A stretch of 64,000 nt of DNA from Actinoplanes sp. SE50/110. Lineage in GTDB: Bacteria > Actinomycetota > Actinomycetes > Mycobacteriales > Micromonosporaceae. The DNA lies in NCBI RefSeq assembly GCF_900119315.1, contig NZ_LT827010.1:1130501-1194500 (forward strand), read 5' to 3'. A program made the position numbers and the translations under genes. The notes under the pieces were generated by a model that was not told where the DNA came from, did not search any database, and saw only the letters and a list, made by a program, of their open reading frames with translations. Below, in pieces: positions 9,192 through 17,528 of the stretch (position 1 is the first letter of the stretch; each line of letters opens with the position of its first letter).

Positions 9192-10426
9192 CGCCAGTCC
9201 TCCGGAAGCTGCCCGTTAGTTATGCCCACCTTGCTGTACGCGCCAGCGAGGATCTTGGCCTGGTTGTTGAGGCTCTCACTTCCGCCATCCCAATAGTGGG
9301 TGTGGCCGCTGGTATCGGCCATCCATGTGTTGGCGCCGAAGCTATGGTCGCTCGGTGCCAGGCCGTGGTCGGCGTCGGCGCTGTGTTCGATGTATTCGAT
9401 AAGTTGGGGGTTGACTACCGCAGCGGAGTCCAGCACGGCACCTGAGCGCGGAACCGGGTCGCTGTCGGACGCGCCGGCCCATACGTGGCGGGGATCGTTC
9501 ATCAAGTCGCTGGCCGAGCCGACGTGCATGCCAGGGCTGCCGGCCACAACGATGTCATCGACGGGAAGATGGCCGGTTTTCGCCGCCTCGCCGACGACCG
9601 TGGAGCCGTACGAGTGAGCCATGGCCACCAGGTGGCCACCATCACTTTCGTGCGTTGCACGCAGTCCCTGCATGAAGTCGACGTACGGCTGGCTACCCGC
9701 TACGGACCGGGTGTCCTGCAATACGGAAAGGTTGTAAGGCTCTGGCGTGTCGTACCCGAGCCAATAGATGGTGGAGACATCGCCATCCTGGCCAGGTGTG
9801 AAACCGTCGGCAGCGTTGTTGATGTCGACCATCCGCTTGAGGTTGCCGGACGTCTGGCCTTCCAGCGTGGTACCCAGCCCCGGCACCCACACTCCGGTGT
9901 TCCTGGCGGTGTCCGGATTGCCCACGGCAATGATCACTTTGCCGTTGCCCGCGTACGCGGCGGTGTCGAAACCTAGCAGTAGCCCGCGCGGACCCACCTG
10001 CACCAAACCTTTCTCGATGGCCTCCAGGCGTTGCAACTCGTCGTAGGTGTCCTGCGCTTCCAGTCTCATGTCGGGGTTGTGCAGCCGGTCCTGCAGGTAC
10101 TGCTTCTGCTGCGCCAGGCCGATCCGGTTCGCCTTGTCGCGATCGGTGGCCGGCACGCCGTCCATCCAGCCGATCTCGCGTGGGAAGTCGTGGATGGCTT
10201 GGTCCTGCTGCCCGCGGGTCAGGTTTTCCCACCAGGCGTGCACCTGCGCCGGTGTTTTGCCTTTCAAACCGGCCAGATCGTCCTGGGTGATCTTCGGGCC
10301 GGTCTTGCCGGAACCGGGCGACGGAGGCAGCTGAGCGAGGGCTTGCACGGTCTCTTGGTCCAGGCTCCTGGCCCGGGTCAGCAACTCGCCCAGCTGCCTG
10401 GTGTAGCTCTGCACCAGTCCGGCCAT
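9188..10426 (-). CDS. DUF1023-type alpha/beta hydrolase, candidate secreted lipase or esterase toxin
   Basis: About 412 residues from the ATG at 10426, which has AGGTG just before it. The N-terminal helical part (WWENLTRGQQDQAIHDFPRE, then IGWMDGVPATDRDKANR) is typical of actinobacterial DUF1023 hydrolases. The nucleophile elbow is AHSYGSTV and the end has the catalytic-histidine motif SGHTHYW. The expected substrate is an ester or lipid. The stop overlaps the lipoprotein start (ATGA). Upstream lie a helical protein and an EspC-like protein, the arrangement of type VII secretion cargo. The frame is also open upstream, so this may be the C-terminal part of one longer gene with the 10378-10812 frame, split by a one-base loss near 10430. 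Confidence 0.75.
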   Translation of the reverse strand: MAGLVQSYTRQLGELLTRARSLDQETVQALAQLPPSPGSGKTGPKITQDDLAGLKGKTPAQVHAWWENLTRGQQDQAIHDFPREIGWMDGVPATDRDKANRIGLAQQKQYLQDRLHNPDMRLEAQDTYDELQRLEAIEKGLVQVGPRGLLLGFDTAAYAGNGKVIIAVGNPDTARNTGVWVPGLGTTLEGQTSGNLKRMVDINNAADGFTPGQDGDVSTIYWLGYDTPEPYNLSVLQDTRSVAGSQPYVDFMQGLRATHESDGGHLVAMAHSYGSTVVGEAAKTGHLPVDDIVVAGSPGMHVGSASDLMNDPRHVWAGASDSDPVPRSGAVLDSAAVVNPQLIEYIEHSADADHGLAPSDHSFGANTWMADTSGHTHYWDGGSESLNNQAKILAGAYSKVGITNGQLPEDWR

Positions 10427-10812
10427 CTGAGCACCTGCGACGTGTCCGTGAGGTGACCTTTCGAGGAGACGGTTGCGGTCGTCAGGTTGACGGTCAGCCC
10501 GGCCGCGGCGCATTCGCGTTGGATGTCGCTGAGCATGCTCTGAAGGCTCAGCACCGTGTCGGCATGGGTGCGCAGAGCTCGGCTGATCATCTTGCACGGG
10601 TCGTACGTGCCGCTCAACTCCGCCTGCAAAGCCGACACCCGGTCTTGGGCCGCGTACCCGGTCTGCCACACATGAGGCAAAAGCTGGCCGGCGGCGATGA
10701 ACTTCTCCAAGCCGGCGTCGAGGTTCGCAGCTACCCGATCCCACGCGTCGGAGGCTGACGAGAAGGCGGCCACGTTGGTCTCGGCGACGTCCTGCAAGGT
10801 GATCGTGCTCAT
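10378..10812 (-). CDS. Helical ESX-like protein or N-terminal half of the split hydrolase
   Basis: This 144-residue frame starts with ATG overlapping the upstream EspC-like stop (ATGA). It is almost all alpha-helix, with heptad-like repeats (AWDRVAANLDAGLEKF, ISRALRTHADTVLSLQSML), and looks like the helical targeting domain found in front of type VII-secreted effectors. The last residues (after TDTSQ) change to an Arg/Trp-rich tail as the frame overlaps the hydrolase start by about 49 bases. Either it is an independent small partner or the true protein continues into the hydrolase by a one-base shift. Homologues I recall have both parts fused. Confidence 0.6.
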   Translation of the reverse strand: MSTITLQDVAETNVAAFSSASDAWDRVAANLDAGLEKFIAAGQLLPHVWQTGYAAQDRVSALQAELSGTYDPCKMISRALRTHADTVLSLQSMLSDIQRECAAAGLTVNLTTATVSSKGHLTDTSQVLRWPDWCRATPGSWASC

Positions 10813-11153
10813 TCGGCGTATCCCATGTGCGGGCCGTGGTGCGGGCCGGGTGCCGGATAGGTCCCGGCGATGTCGGTGCCGGAATCGTGGTCGGTGGTCT
10901 GGTAGTCGATCGCCGCGCCGACCATCCCGGCACCGCTGAGCCGGATCCGTTCCGCCAGGTCCTGTAGATACGTCGCCCAGCCGTGGGCGCGATCCGCCAT
11001 GGTGGCGACGGCAGCCCAGGGTGCGGCGGCGCCGGCGACTGTCAGCCAGCCGCTCTCCTTGGTGATGGCGTCGCGCACCGACCCCGATGAGTCCTGCACC
11101 TGTGTTCCCGTACGAACCAGGCCCTCGACGTCGATCTCCACGTTCGGCTGCAT
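10809..11153 (-). CDS. EspC-like small type VII secretion-associated protein
   Basis: This 114-residue protein resembles the EspC/DUF2580 group: an N-terminal (M)x-V-x-x-E-G-L helix, a Gly-Ser turn and a second helix (AAVATMADRAHGWATYLQDL) making an antiparallel hairpin, then a Pro/His-rich tail (TYPAPGPHHGPHMGYAE). GGGGAG lies 9 bases before the ATG. It heads the only complete module of the locus and its stop overlaps the next start. The first 34 codons are repeated almost unchanged at 13863-13966. It probably pairs with or escorts the hydrolase. No ESX membrane machinery is in the window. Confidence 0.6.
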   Translation of the reverse strand: MQPNVEIDVEGLVRTGTQVQDSSGSVRDAITKESGWLTVAGAAAPWAAVATMADRAHGWATYLQDLAERIRLSGAGMVGAAIDYQTTDHDSGTDIAGTYPAPGPHHGPHMGYAE

Positions 11154-11345
11154 CCAAGTAACTCCCCGTCATCCGATGCCGTCAAGAGAGACTACGTTCG
11201 ATCGGCAAGTTCGGTTCGGGCTGGTAGCGGACGTCCAGATGCCAAAGGTCAGACCGTCAACGGCGGTTACGTCATGGCCGGTCAGTCGGACCTCGATCAC
11301 TGACGGCGTCTTGCAGGTGTCGGACCTGGTCGATGAGGTTCAAGT
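11154..11345. repeat. Direct repeat upstream of EspC-like gene, copy 1
   Basis: About 190 bases closely matching 13967-14165. Both copies lie immediately before an EspC-like start codon on the minus strand and share the Shine-Dalgarno region and the segment GAGACTACGTTCGATCGGCA. They should carry the module promoter. Duplication of promoter plus gene start shows the modules arose by tandem duplication followed by deletion. Confidence 0.75.
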
Positions 11346-11371
11346 AAGAGGCGACTACCTCCACGGCATTG

Positions 11372-11408
11372 CGGCCCCCTGTTCGCGGAAAGCGCGAACC
11401 GGGGGCCG
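11372..11408. terminator. Repeated hairpin after lipoprotein gene C
   Basis: A 16-bp stem with one mismatch (11372-11387 with 11393-11408) around loop GAAAG. It is a near copy of the hairpin at 8598-8630, including the following CGTTCCGTATTCCAGCCTGG segment. It lies downstream of the 11654-12130 lipoprotein gene. Confidence 0.68.
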
Positions 11409-11653
11409 TTCCGTATTCCAGCCTGGGGGCCGAGCCCCCAGACCCCGCGTTACGTTGGTCGCGGTCCGTTGCCTGTGGCGCGGTCCACTGCTGCGGCTGC
11501 TTCTTGTGGCCGCGCGCTGTGTTTTCAAGACGTCGTCTCGAACACGCCTGTGGAGTGCGATCCGGATCCTGATTGCAGGATCAGCGTCCACTGCCTTCGT
11601 AGGTGGCCCGTCCGGGCGGCTGCGGAGTCAGTGGGCTCTTTCCGCGTTTCCGG

Positions 11654-12130
11654 TCAGGGGCGTGCGTAGCAGGGGGAGTCGACGAAGACCGCGAACCCGC
11701 GCGGGTCGCCGGTTTCGATGTCGAGCTTGTAGCCGTCCGGGGTCCGGGCGGCAGCGACTCCGCGGTCCGCGGCGACGGTGCGGTCGTCGGTGATCGTGTA
11801 GCCCTTGGCCTTCCAGTCGTCGCGGACTTTGGCGATGACGTCCAAGTGCTTCTCGCCGGCGGCCGGGGCGGGCAGGGTGTAGACGCCCTGGACGGTGTAG
11901 ACGCTGTCGCTGACGTTCTCGTTCGGGTCGGTGCACCCGCCGGCCCGAACCTTCGGGTTCTGCAGCGCCTGACCGGCGACCGCGGCGATGGCGTTGGCGT
12001 GCTTCTGCACGGCCGCGTTCACGTCAGCCTCGGGCTTGGTTTCCACCTGATCTCCTGAACAGGCGGACAGGGTGAATGCCACGGCGGCGAGCAGGGCCGT
12101 CACGGCCGTGACGGTGCTACGACCGGTCAT
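11654..12130 (-). CDS. Small secreted lipoprotein C, candidate immunity protein
   Basis: A 158-residue lipoprotein with signal peptide and lipobox LSAC at residues 21-24, the helix EADVNAAVQKHANAIAAVAG, cysteines in AGGCTDP and DSPCYARP, and the TITDDRTVAADRGVAAA segment shared with its paralogues. It is closest to the 12365-12844 copy and more distant from the 8718 and 14181 copies. The start is fused by ATGA to the broken tail of a hydrolase gene at 12127-12262, so it now lacks a complete toxin partner and depends on another promoter. It is intact, which suggests it is kept for a reason. Confidence 0.7.
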   Translation of the reverse strand: MTGRSTVTAVTALLAAVAFTLSACSGDQVETKPEADVNAAVQKHANAIAAVAGQALQNPKVRAGGCTDPNENVSDSVYTVQGVYTLPAPAAGEKHLDVIAKVRDDWKAKGYTITDDRTVAADRGVAAARTPDGYKLDIETGDPRGFAVFVDSPCYARP

Positions 12131-12262
12131 CGCCAGTTCTCCGGAATCGTTCGCGGTTCAACGTCATCTGGTCGTATGTACTGACGAGCACTCGGGACTG
12201 CTTCATCAAACTCTCGCTGCCGTCCGCCCAGTGCCCGGTGTGACCGGACGTGCCGGTTCGCG
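12127..12262 (-). pseudogene. Hydrolase C-terminal scrap, module 3
   Basis: The minus strand reads GTSGHTGHWADGSESLMKQS and RVLVSTYDQMTLN, then after a frame change TIPENWR and a stop. This matches the end of the complete hydrolases (SGHTHYW, SESLNNQ, ILAGAY, PENWR). Only the last 45 residues remain, with one indel. Its stop overlaps the start of lipoprotein C, as in the complete module. Confidence 0.75.
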
Positions 12263-12277
12263 CTTTCCGCGAACCGG
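12253..12277. terminator. Repeated hairpin after lipoprotein gene B, inverted copy
   Basis: CCGGTTCGCG (12253-12262), loop CTTTC, then its complement to 12277. The stem equals the core of the hairpins at 8598 and 11372, but the loop is complementary, so this copy is inverted. It lies downstream of the 12365-12844 lipoprotein gene and touches the module 3 hydrolase scrap. Confidence 0.65.
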
Positions 12278-12364
12278 GGCCCAGGCGCCGCGTTACGTGG
12301 GGCGTGCTGCGCTGTTGGCCTAGTTGGCCGTTGCGGCATGGGGTGCGGTGTCGGCATCCGCCGT

Positions 12365-12844
12365 TCAGTCAGGGCGCTCGAAGCAGGGGGAGTGGATGAT
12401 GATGGCGAATCCGTCCGGGGTTGCTGTCTCGATGTCGAGGTTGTAGCCGTCCTTGGTCTTGGCGGCCAGTACCCCTCGGTCGGCAGCTACGGTGCGGTCA
12501 TCGGTGATGGTGTATCCCTTGCTCGTCCAATCGGTGCGGACCTTGGCGAGGATATCGAGGTGCGTGCCGGTGGCGGGCGGTGCGAGGTTGTAGACGCCCT
12601 GCACGGTGTAGACCGTGTCGCTGTCCCGGCCCATCGGGTCGGTACACGGGCCGGACCGCATCTTCGGGTCCTCCAGCGGCTTGGCGGCAACCTTAGTGAT
12701 GTTGTCCGCGTGCTGTTGCACCGCGGAGTTGACATCTTTCTCTGACTTGGTTTCCACGTGCGCTCCTGAACAGGCGAACAATGTCAAAGACAAGGCGGCC
12801 GCTGCAGAGGCCACCACGGTGCGGACAGTTCCGTTTCGGGTCAT
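12365..12844 (-). CDS. Small secreted lipoprotein B, candidate immunity protein
   Basis: A 159-residue lipoprotein if started at the ATG at 12844, which overlaps the hydrolase stop as in the other modules; an in-frame TTG at 12850 is possible. The signal peptide ends in the lipobox LFAC. The rest keeps the shared frame: acidic Val-Asn helix (EKDVNSAVQQHADNITKVAA), SGPCTDP, VYTVQGVYNLAPP, TITDDRTVAADRGVLAAKT and SPCFERPD. It sits behind a deleted hydrolase gene. It resembles the 11654 copy most closely. Confidence 0.7.
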   Translation of the reverse strand: MTRNGTVRTVVASAAAALSLTLFACSGAHVETKSEKDVNSAVQQHADNITKVAAKPLEDPKMRSGPCTDPMGRDSDTVYTVQGVYNLAPPATGTHLDILAKVRTDWTSKGYTITDDRTVAADRGVLAAKTKDGYNLDIETATPDGFAIIIHSPCFERPD

Positions 12845-13966
12845 CGCCAATTCTCCGGAATCGAGCCGCTGTTGTACGTCACCTGGTCGTAGGCGCCAGC
12901 GAGCACCCGCGACTGGTTGTTGAGACTTTCACTGTTGTCGTCCCAGTAGTGTGTGTGCCCGGACGTGTCAGCCTTCCAGACGTTGCCGCCGAAGCTCGGA
13001 TCGCTGGGTGCCAGGCCGTGGTCATCGTCTGCGATCTTGTTGGCGAGTTCGGTCAGCGGCGAGCTGTCTACTGTCGAGTCGCCGGACACCGTGTACGCCT
13101 CGAGTCGGGCGACCGGGTCGGAGTCGGAGGCGCCGGCCCATAGGTGGCGGGGGTCGGCCATCAGGTCATTGGCGGAACCGACGTGCATGCCTGGGCTGCC
13201 GGCGGTGACGATGTCGTCGACGGGAAGCCGATGCGTCTTGGCCGCCTCGCCGAGCACCGTGGTGCCGTACGAGTGTCCCATTGCCACCAGATGCCCGTCA
13301 CCGCTCTCATGGGTAGCGCGCAGGCCCTGCATGAAGTCGATGTACGGGTCCCTGCCCGCGATCGAGCGGAAGTTCGCCACGACTGACAAGTTGGCCGGTG
13401 GGAACTCTGGCGCGTCGTAGCCGAGCCAGTAGATGGTAGAGATGTCACCTGACCGATCCCGGGTTATTGAGTCGGCCACATCGTTCATCTTCATGATTCG
13501 GTCGAGGTTGTCCAGCGTGCTGCCGCCGAGCGTCGTGCCCATGCCGGGCACCCAGACGCCGGTGTGCCGGGCGGTGTCGGGGTTGCCCATCGCCATGATG
13601 ACCTTGCCATCGCCGTCGAACGCCGCAGTGTCGAAGCCGAGCAGCAAGCCTCGCGGGCCCAGTTTGTCCAGGCCCTTCTCGATCGTCTCCAGGCGTTGCA
13701 ACTCGTCGTAGGTGTCGTGCGCTTCCAGGGTCATGTCGGGGTTGTGCAGCCGGTCCTGCAGGTACTGCTTCTGCTGCGCCAGGCCGATCCGGTTGGCCTT
13801 GTCGCGGTCGGTGGCCGGCACGCCGTCCATCCAGCCGACCTCTCGCGGGAAGTCGTGGATTGCCTGTCTCCTTGGTGATGGCGTCGCGCACCGACCCCGA
13901 TGAGTCCTGCACCTGTGTTCCCGTACGAACCAGGCCCTCGACGTCGATCTCCATGTTCGGCTGCAT
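12841..13966 (-). pseudogene. EspC-like start fused out of frame to a truncated DUF1023 hydrolase, module 2
   Basis: The first 34 codons (MQPNMEIDVEGL ... RDAITKET) copy the EspC-like gene. They are then joined out of frame to the hydrolase at QAIHDFPREVGW. The deletion removed the rest of the EspC-like protein, the whole helical partner and the hydrolase N-terminus. The hydrolase part is otherwise intact to its stop: GHSYGTTV elbow, VDDIVTAGSPGMHVG, SGHTHYWD and PENWR. It differs from module 1 mainly between residues about 130 and 180 and near the C-terminus. An in-frame ATG at 13998 gives an unrelated leader. I call it a non-functional donor copy. Confidence 0.72.
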
Positions 13967-14165
13967 TCAAGTGACTCCCCGTCATCCGATGCCGGCAAAA
14001 GAGACTACGTTCGATCGGCAGGTTCGGTTCGGCCTGGTAGCGGAGGCCCGGACGCGGAAGGTCAGACCAGTGGCGGCGGTTACGTCATGGCTTGTCAGTC
14101 GGACCTCGATTACTGACAGCGTCTTCGAGGTGCCGGACCTGGTCGCCGAGGTCCAAGTAGGCGGC
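13967..14165. repeat. Direct repeat upstream of EspC-like start, copy 2
   Basis: Second copy of the roughly 190-base promoter-proximal repeat at 11154-11345, in the same orientation and again directly before the ATG of an EspC-like frame. It ends next to the 3' end of lipoprotein gene D. Confidence 0.75.
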
Positions 14166-14180
14166 GGCCACCGCCACTGC

Positions 14181-14654
14181 TCACGGTTTCGCGTAGCAGG
14201 GCGAGTGGATGAGGACCACCAAGCCGTCGGGGATGGCGCGGTCGACCTCGAGTCGGTAGCCGTCTGGGGTTTCAGCGGCGACCAGACCGTCGTCCGGCCC
14301 TACCGTGCGGTCGTCGGTGATGCGGTAACTCTTGGCCTGCCATCCGGCTTTGATCCTGGCCAGCGAGGCGAGATGCTGGTCCTTCTGTGGCGGGTTGACG
14401 TTGTAGACGCCCTGAACAGTGAAGATTCTGTCGCTGCTTTCGCCGGCCCGGTCGGTGCACCCGCCGGAGCTCAGTTTCGGATTGAACAGTGGCATGCCCA
14501 CCGCAGTGGCGATCTGTTCCGCGTGTTGCTGAACGACTGCGTTCACGTCGGACTCGGACTGCTTGTCCACGCCGGCTCCTGAGCAGGCGGAGAGAATCAG
14601 TACGGAAGGGGCCAGCCACAGGGTGACCATCTGGGTCCTGCCACGAAACGTCAT
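14181..14654 (-). CDS. Small secreted lipoprotein D, candidate immunity protein
   Basis: A 157-residue lipoprotein nearly identical to the copy at 8718-9191: the same signal (LWLAPSVLILSAC), lipobox, NAVVQQHAEQIATAVGMPLF helix and SPCYAKP ending, with about one residue in eight changed. It opens with ATGA inside the stop of a hydrolase tail that is itself a relic. It is the first gene of the array in the reading direction, so transcription must come from DNA to its right. Confidence 0.72.
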   Translation of the reverse strand: MTFRGRTQMVTLWLAPSVLILSACSGAGVDKQSESDVNAVVQQHAEQIATAVGMPLFNPKLSSGGCTDRAGESSDRIFTVQGVYNVNPPQKDQHLASLARIKAGWQAKSYRITDDRTVGPDDGLVAAETPDGYRLEVDRAIPDGLVVLIHSPCYAKP

Positions 14655-14746
14655 CGCCGGTCCTCTGGGAGTTGCCCGTTGGTGATGCCCACCTTGCCGT
14701 ACGCGCCAGCGAGGATTTTGGCCCGGCCATCCCGATAGCGGGTGTG
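14651..14746 (-). pseudogene. Hydrolase C-terminal scrap, module 4
   Basis: The minus strand reads HTRYRDGRAKILAGAYGKVG then ITNGQLPEDRR and stop, the end of the module 1 hydrolase with a ten-residue deletion between the HTHYWDG and AKILAGAY segments. Upstream, to about 14995, weak echoes such as VPGMGEVL and HVDLMQ suggest a more decayed body of the same gene. The stop overlaps the start of lipoprotein D. Confidence 0.68.
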
Positions 14747-15044
14747 GCTGCCCGTTCCTGCATGAGGTCGACGTGGCCTCCAGGTCGGCCGAACACCTCG
14801 GGCGTCACCGGCGTTCGGCGGCGACCCTGGAACTCCCGGCCCGGTACTCCACCCGGTCGAGGTGGCAGCGGTCGCAGCACTTCGCCCATGCCGGGCACGG
14901 ATACCACGATGCCGCCGGGATGGCCGGGGCCGGCTCGATGCGCAGTTCGTCGTTCTGCGGAAGTGCTGCATGGACCGCCGACCCCACCAGAACATCGACT
15001 GATGGCTATTGACCCACCGCGGGCGTCGGCCTATGGTTCACGCC

Positions 15045-15064
15045 ACAAGTGCAATAACACTTGT
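15045..15064. promoter_or_regulatory. Operator-like inverted repeat before the M4 protease gene
   Basis: ACAAGTG (15045-15051), six-base spacer CAATAA, then CACTTGT (15058-15064): a perfect 7-bp inverted repeat with the size of a dimer-repressor site, about 70 bases before the protease start. A repressor gene for it is not apparent next door. Confidence 0.5.
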
Positions 15065-15133
15065 TAAGTGACTCGTATCAGCAGGTAGAGGCTGTCACGA
15101 GCAGCTTCCGGCCGTCCTGAAGAAGGAGTTCTG

Positions 15134-17473
15134 GTGAGAAGCAGAACCGTGCTGGCGGGGACGGTGGCGTTCGCTACCGGCGCCGCCCTGGCGGTGGGCA
15201 TCACGAGCGCCCACGCCGCATCACCCCCGCAACCGGCCGCGGCGAGCGGCACCCCCGTCACCGAACAGGTGCGATTGGCGGCGGCCGACAAAGCCGCGGC
15301 GAGTGGTTTCGACGCCCTCGGCAAGGGGCCCGACGACGCGTTCCTGCGCCGCCAGGCGATCACCGGACTCGGCGGCTACTCCTACCTGACCTATGACCGT
15401 ACGTACCGCGGCCTGCCCGTAGTCGGCGGGGACGCCACCGTCGTCGTCGACGCGGCGGGCCACGTGCGTGACACGTTCGCCGCGGACCACGGTCGGGTGT
15501 CGCTCGGGAATCTGCGGCCCGCGATCCCCGCGAAGCAGGCGGTCGGCACCGCTCGCCGGCAGCTCGACTCCGTCGCGACGGCGGGGCAGGCGCAGCTCGT
15601 CGTGTATGCCCTGGGCGCGAAGCCGCTGCTCGCGTACCAGGTGCTGGTCTCGGGCGTTCGCCACGACGCGCCGAGCAGGCTGCACGTCTGGGTGGACGCG
15701 GGCACCGGCAAGGTGCTGTTCACCAGGGAAGACGTCGTGTCCGAGGCGGCGCGCGGTTACGTCAACGGGGCGGTGCAGATCGACACGAACGGCGGCGTGC
15801 TGCAGGACCCGGCCCGCCCGGGCCTGTCGTGCGGCAACTACAGCACCAGACAGACCTACCGCAACGGCGGCACGGGCACCGGCACCGACCTGCAGACGGC
15901 GTGCGTCGACGCGTACTACGGCGTCGAGCAGGAGTGGAACATGCTGCGCGATTGGCTGGGACGCAGCGGCATCAGCGGCAACGGCAGCGCCTTCCCGCTC
16001 TACGTCGGGCTCAACGACGTCAACGCGTACTGGGGCGGCTCGTCGGGCACGTTCGGACACAACTCGTCGAACACCGCGCAGGCCACCAGCATGGACGTGG
16101 TCGGCCACGAGATGGGCCACGCGATCGACCAGTACACCGGTGCGGGCACGGCCGCCGAGAACGGGCTCGGCGAGGGCACCGGCGACATCTTCGGCGCCCT
16201 GACCGAGCACTACGCCGACAACCCGAGCGACCCGCCGGACTACACCGTCGGCGAGGAGATCAACCTGGTCGGGTCCGGGCCGATCCGCTACATGTACAAC
16301 CCGTCGACCAACGGTGACCCCAACTGCTACTCGTCGTCCATCCCGGGCACCGAGGTGCACTCCGCCGCCGGGCCGCTCAACCACTGGTTCTACCTGCTGG
16401 CCGAGGGCAGCCGCCCGGCCAACGGCAACCCGGCGAGCCCGACCTGTGACGGCAGCACCGTCAACGGCGTCAGCATCCAGAAGGCGGGCCAGATCTTCAT
16501 GTCCGCGATGAACATGAAGACGTCCGGCTGGAGCTACGCCAAGTACCGCGGCGCGACCGTCAAGGCGGCCGTCAACCTGTTCGGCGCGAGCTCGGCGGAG
16601 TGCGCGAGCACCAAGGCGGCGTGGAGCGCGGTGAGCGTCGGCCCCCAGTCGGGCGAGCCGTCCTGCACGACCGTGCCGGCCGGCGACTTCTCGCTCGCCG
16701 TCAACCCGTCGTCCGGCTCGCTGCAGCAGGGCGGCTCGACGACCACCACGGTGTCCACCCAGGTCACCGGTGGCACCGCGCAGAGTGTCACGCTGACCGC
16801 GTCCGGCCTGCCGTCCGGGGTCACCGCGACGTTCAGCCCCGCCACGGTCACCGCCGGGCAGTCGGCCACACTGACCCTGCGGGCGTCGGCCACCGCGACC
16901 ACCGGCAGCAAGGCGATCACCATCACCGGCACGGCCCCGTCCGGCTCGCACACCGCCACCTACACCACGACCGTGACGACCGGGCAGCCCCCGGCGAACG
17001 ACTTCTCGGTCTCGGTGAACCCGGCCTCGGCCACGGTCGCTCCGGGCAACTCGGTTACCGCGTCGGTCGTCACGGCCACCGCCGGCGGCTCGGCACAGAC
17101 GGTGAACCTCGCGGTCTCCGGTGCTCCCACGGGCGTGACCGCGGCGATCAGCCCGGCTTCGGTCACCTCCGGCGGCTCCGCGACCCTCACGGTGTCGGTC
17201 TCCTCGACGGCGGCGGCGGGCACCTTCCCGTTGACCGTCACCGGCACCGGCACCGCGGCCACCCGCACGGCGACCTACACGCTCACGGTCTCGGGCGGCA
17301 CCCCGCCGCAGGGCTGCGGCGGCGTCGCGGCGTGGAGCGCCACCCGCCCGTACGTCCCGGGTGACAAGGCCTCCTACAACGGCCACCTCTGGAACTCCAC
17401 CTGGTACTCCACCGGCGCCGAACCGGGCGCGCCGGGCTCCTGGGCGGTCTGGACCGACGCCGGTCCCTGCTGA
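15134..17473 (+). CDS. Secreted M4 (thermolysin-like) metalloprotease with Ig-like repeats and C-terminal chitin-binding module
   Basis: A 779-residue exoenzyme. The GTG start has AAGAAGGAG just before it. Residues 1-30 form a Sec signal (AVGITSAHA). The propeptide includes an FTP-type segment (GLPVVGGDATVVVDAAGHVR). The catalytic domain has the zinc motif HEMGHAIDQYTG and the downstream glutamate in NGLGEGTGDIFG. Two bacterial Ig/NEAT-like repeats of about 90 residues (DFSLAVNPSSGSL and DFSVSVNPASATV) follow, then a carbohydrate-binding module 5/12-like end (AWSATRPYVPGDKASYNGHL ... GSWAVW). It should digest protein bound to chitin. A strong terminator follows. The full length, motifs and signal suggest a working enzyme. 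Confidence 0.92.
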   Translation: MRSRTVLAGTVAFATGAALAVGITSAHAASPPQPAAASGTPVTEQVRLAAADKAAASGFDALGKGPDDAFLRRQAITGLGGYSYLTYDRTYRGLPVVGGDATVVVDAAGHVRDTFAADHGRVSLGNLRPAIPAKQAVGTARRQLDSVATAGQAQLVVYALGAKPLLAYQVLVSGVRHDAPSRLHVWVDAGTGKVLFTREDVVSEAARGYVNGAVQIDTNGGVLQDPARPGLSCGNYSTRQTYRNGGTGTGTDLQTACVDAYYGVEQEWNMLRDWLGRSGISGNGSAFPLYVGLNDVNAYWGGSSGTFGHNSSNTAQATSMDVVGHEMGHAIDQYTGAGTAAENGLGEGTGDIFGALTEHYADNPSDPPDYTVGEEINLVGSGPIRYMYNPSTNGDPNCYSSSIPGTEVHSAAGPLNHWFYLLAEGSRPANGNPASPTCDGSTVNGVSIQKAGQIFMSAMNMKTSGWSYAKYRGATVKAAVNLFGASSAECASTKAAWSAVSVGPQSGEPSCTTVPAGDFSLAVNPSSGSLQQGGSTTTTVSTQVTGGTAQSVTLTASGLPSGVTATFSPATVTAGQSATLTLRASATATTGSKAITITGTAPSGSHTATYTTTVTTGQPPANDFSVSVNPASATVAPGNSVTASVVTATAGGSAQTVNLAVSGAPTGVTAAISPASVTSGGSATLTVSVSSTAAAGTFPLTVTGTGTAATRTATYTLTVSGGTPPQGCGGVAAWSATRPYVPGDKASYNGHLWNSTWYSTGAEPGAPGSWAVWTDAGPC

Positions 17474-17492
17474 CCCGGCTGAACCGCGACCG

Positions 17493-17526
17493 GTGCGGCG
17501 GTCCCCGGGGGAGGGGACCGCCGCAC
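17493..17526. terminator. Perfect 14-bp terminator between protease and XRE gene
   Basis: GTGCGGCGGTCCCC (17493-17506) pairs exactly with 17513-17526 around GGGGGA. It lies between the ends of two converging genes and can serve both. Confidence 0.85.
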
Positions 17527-17528
17527 CT

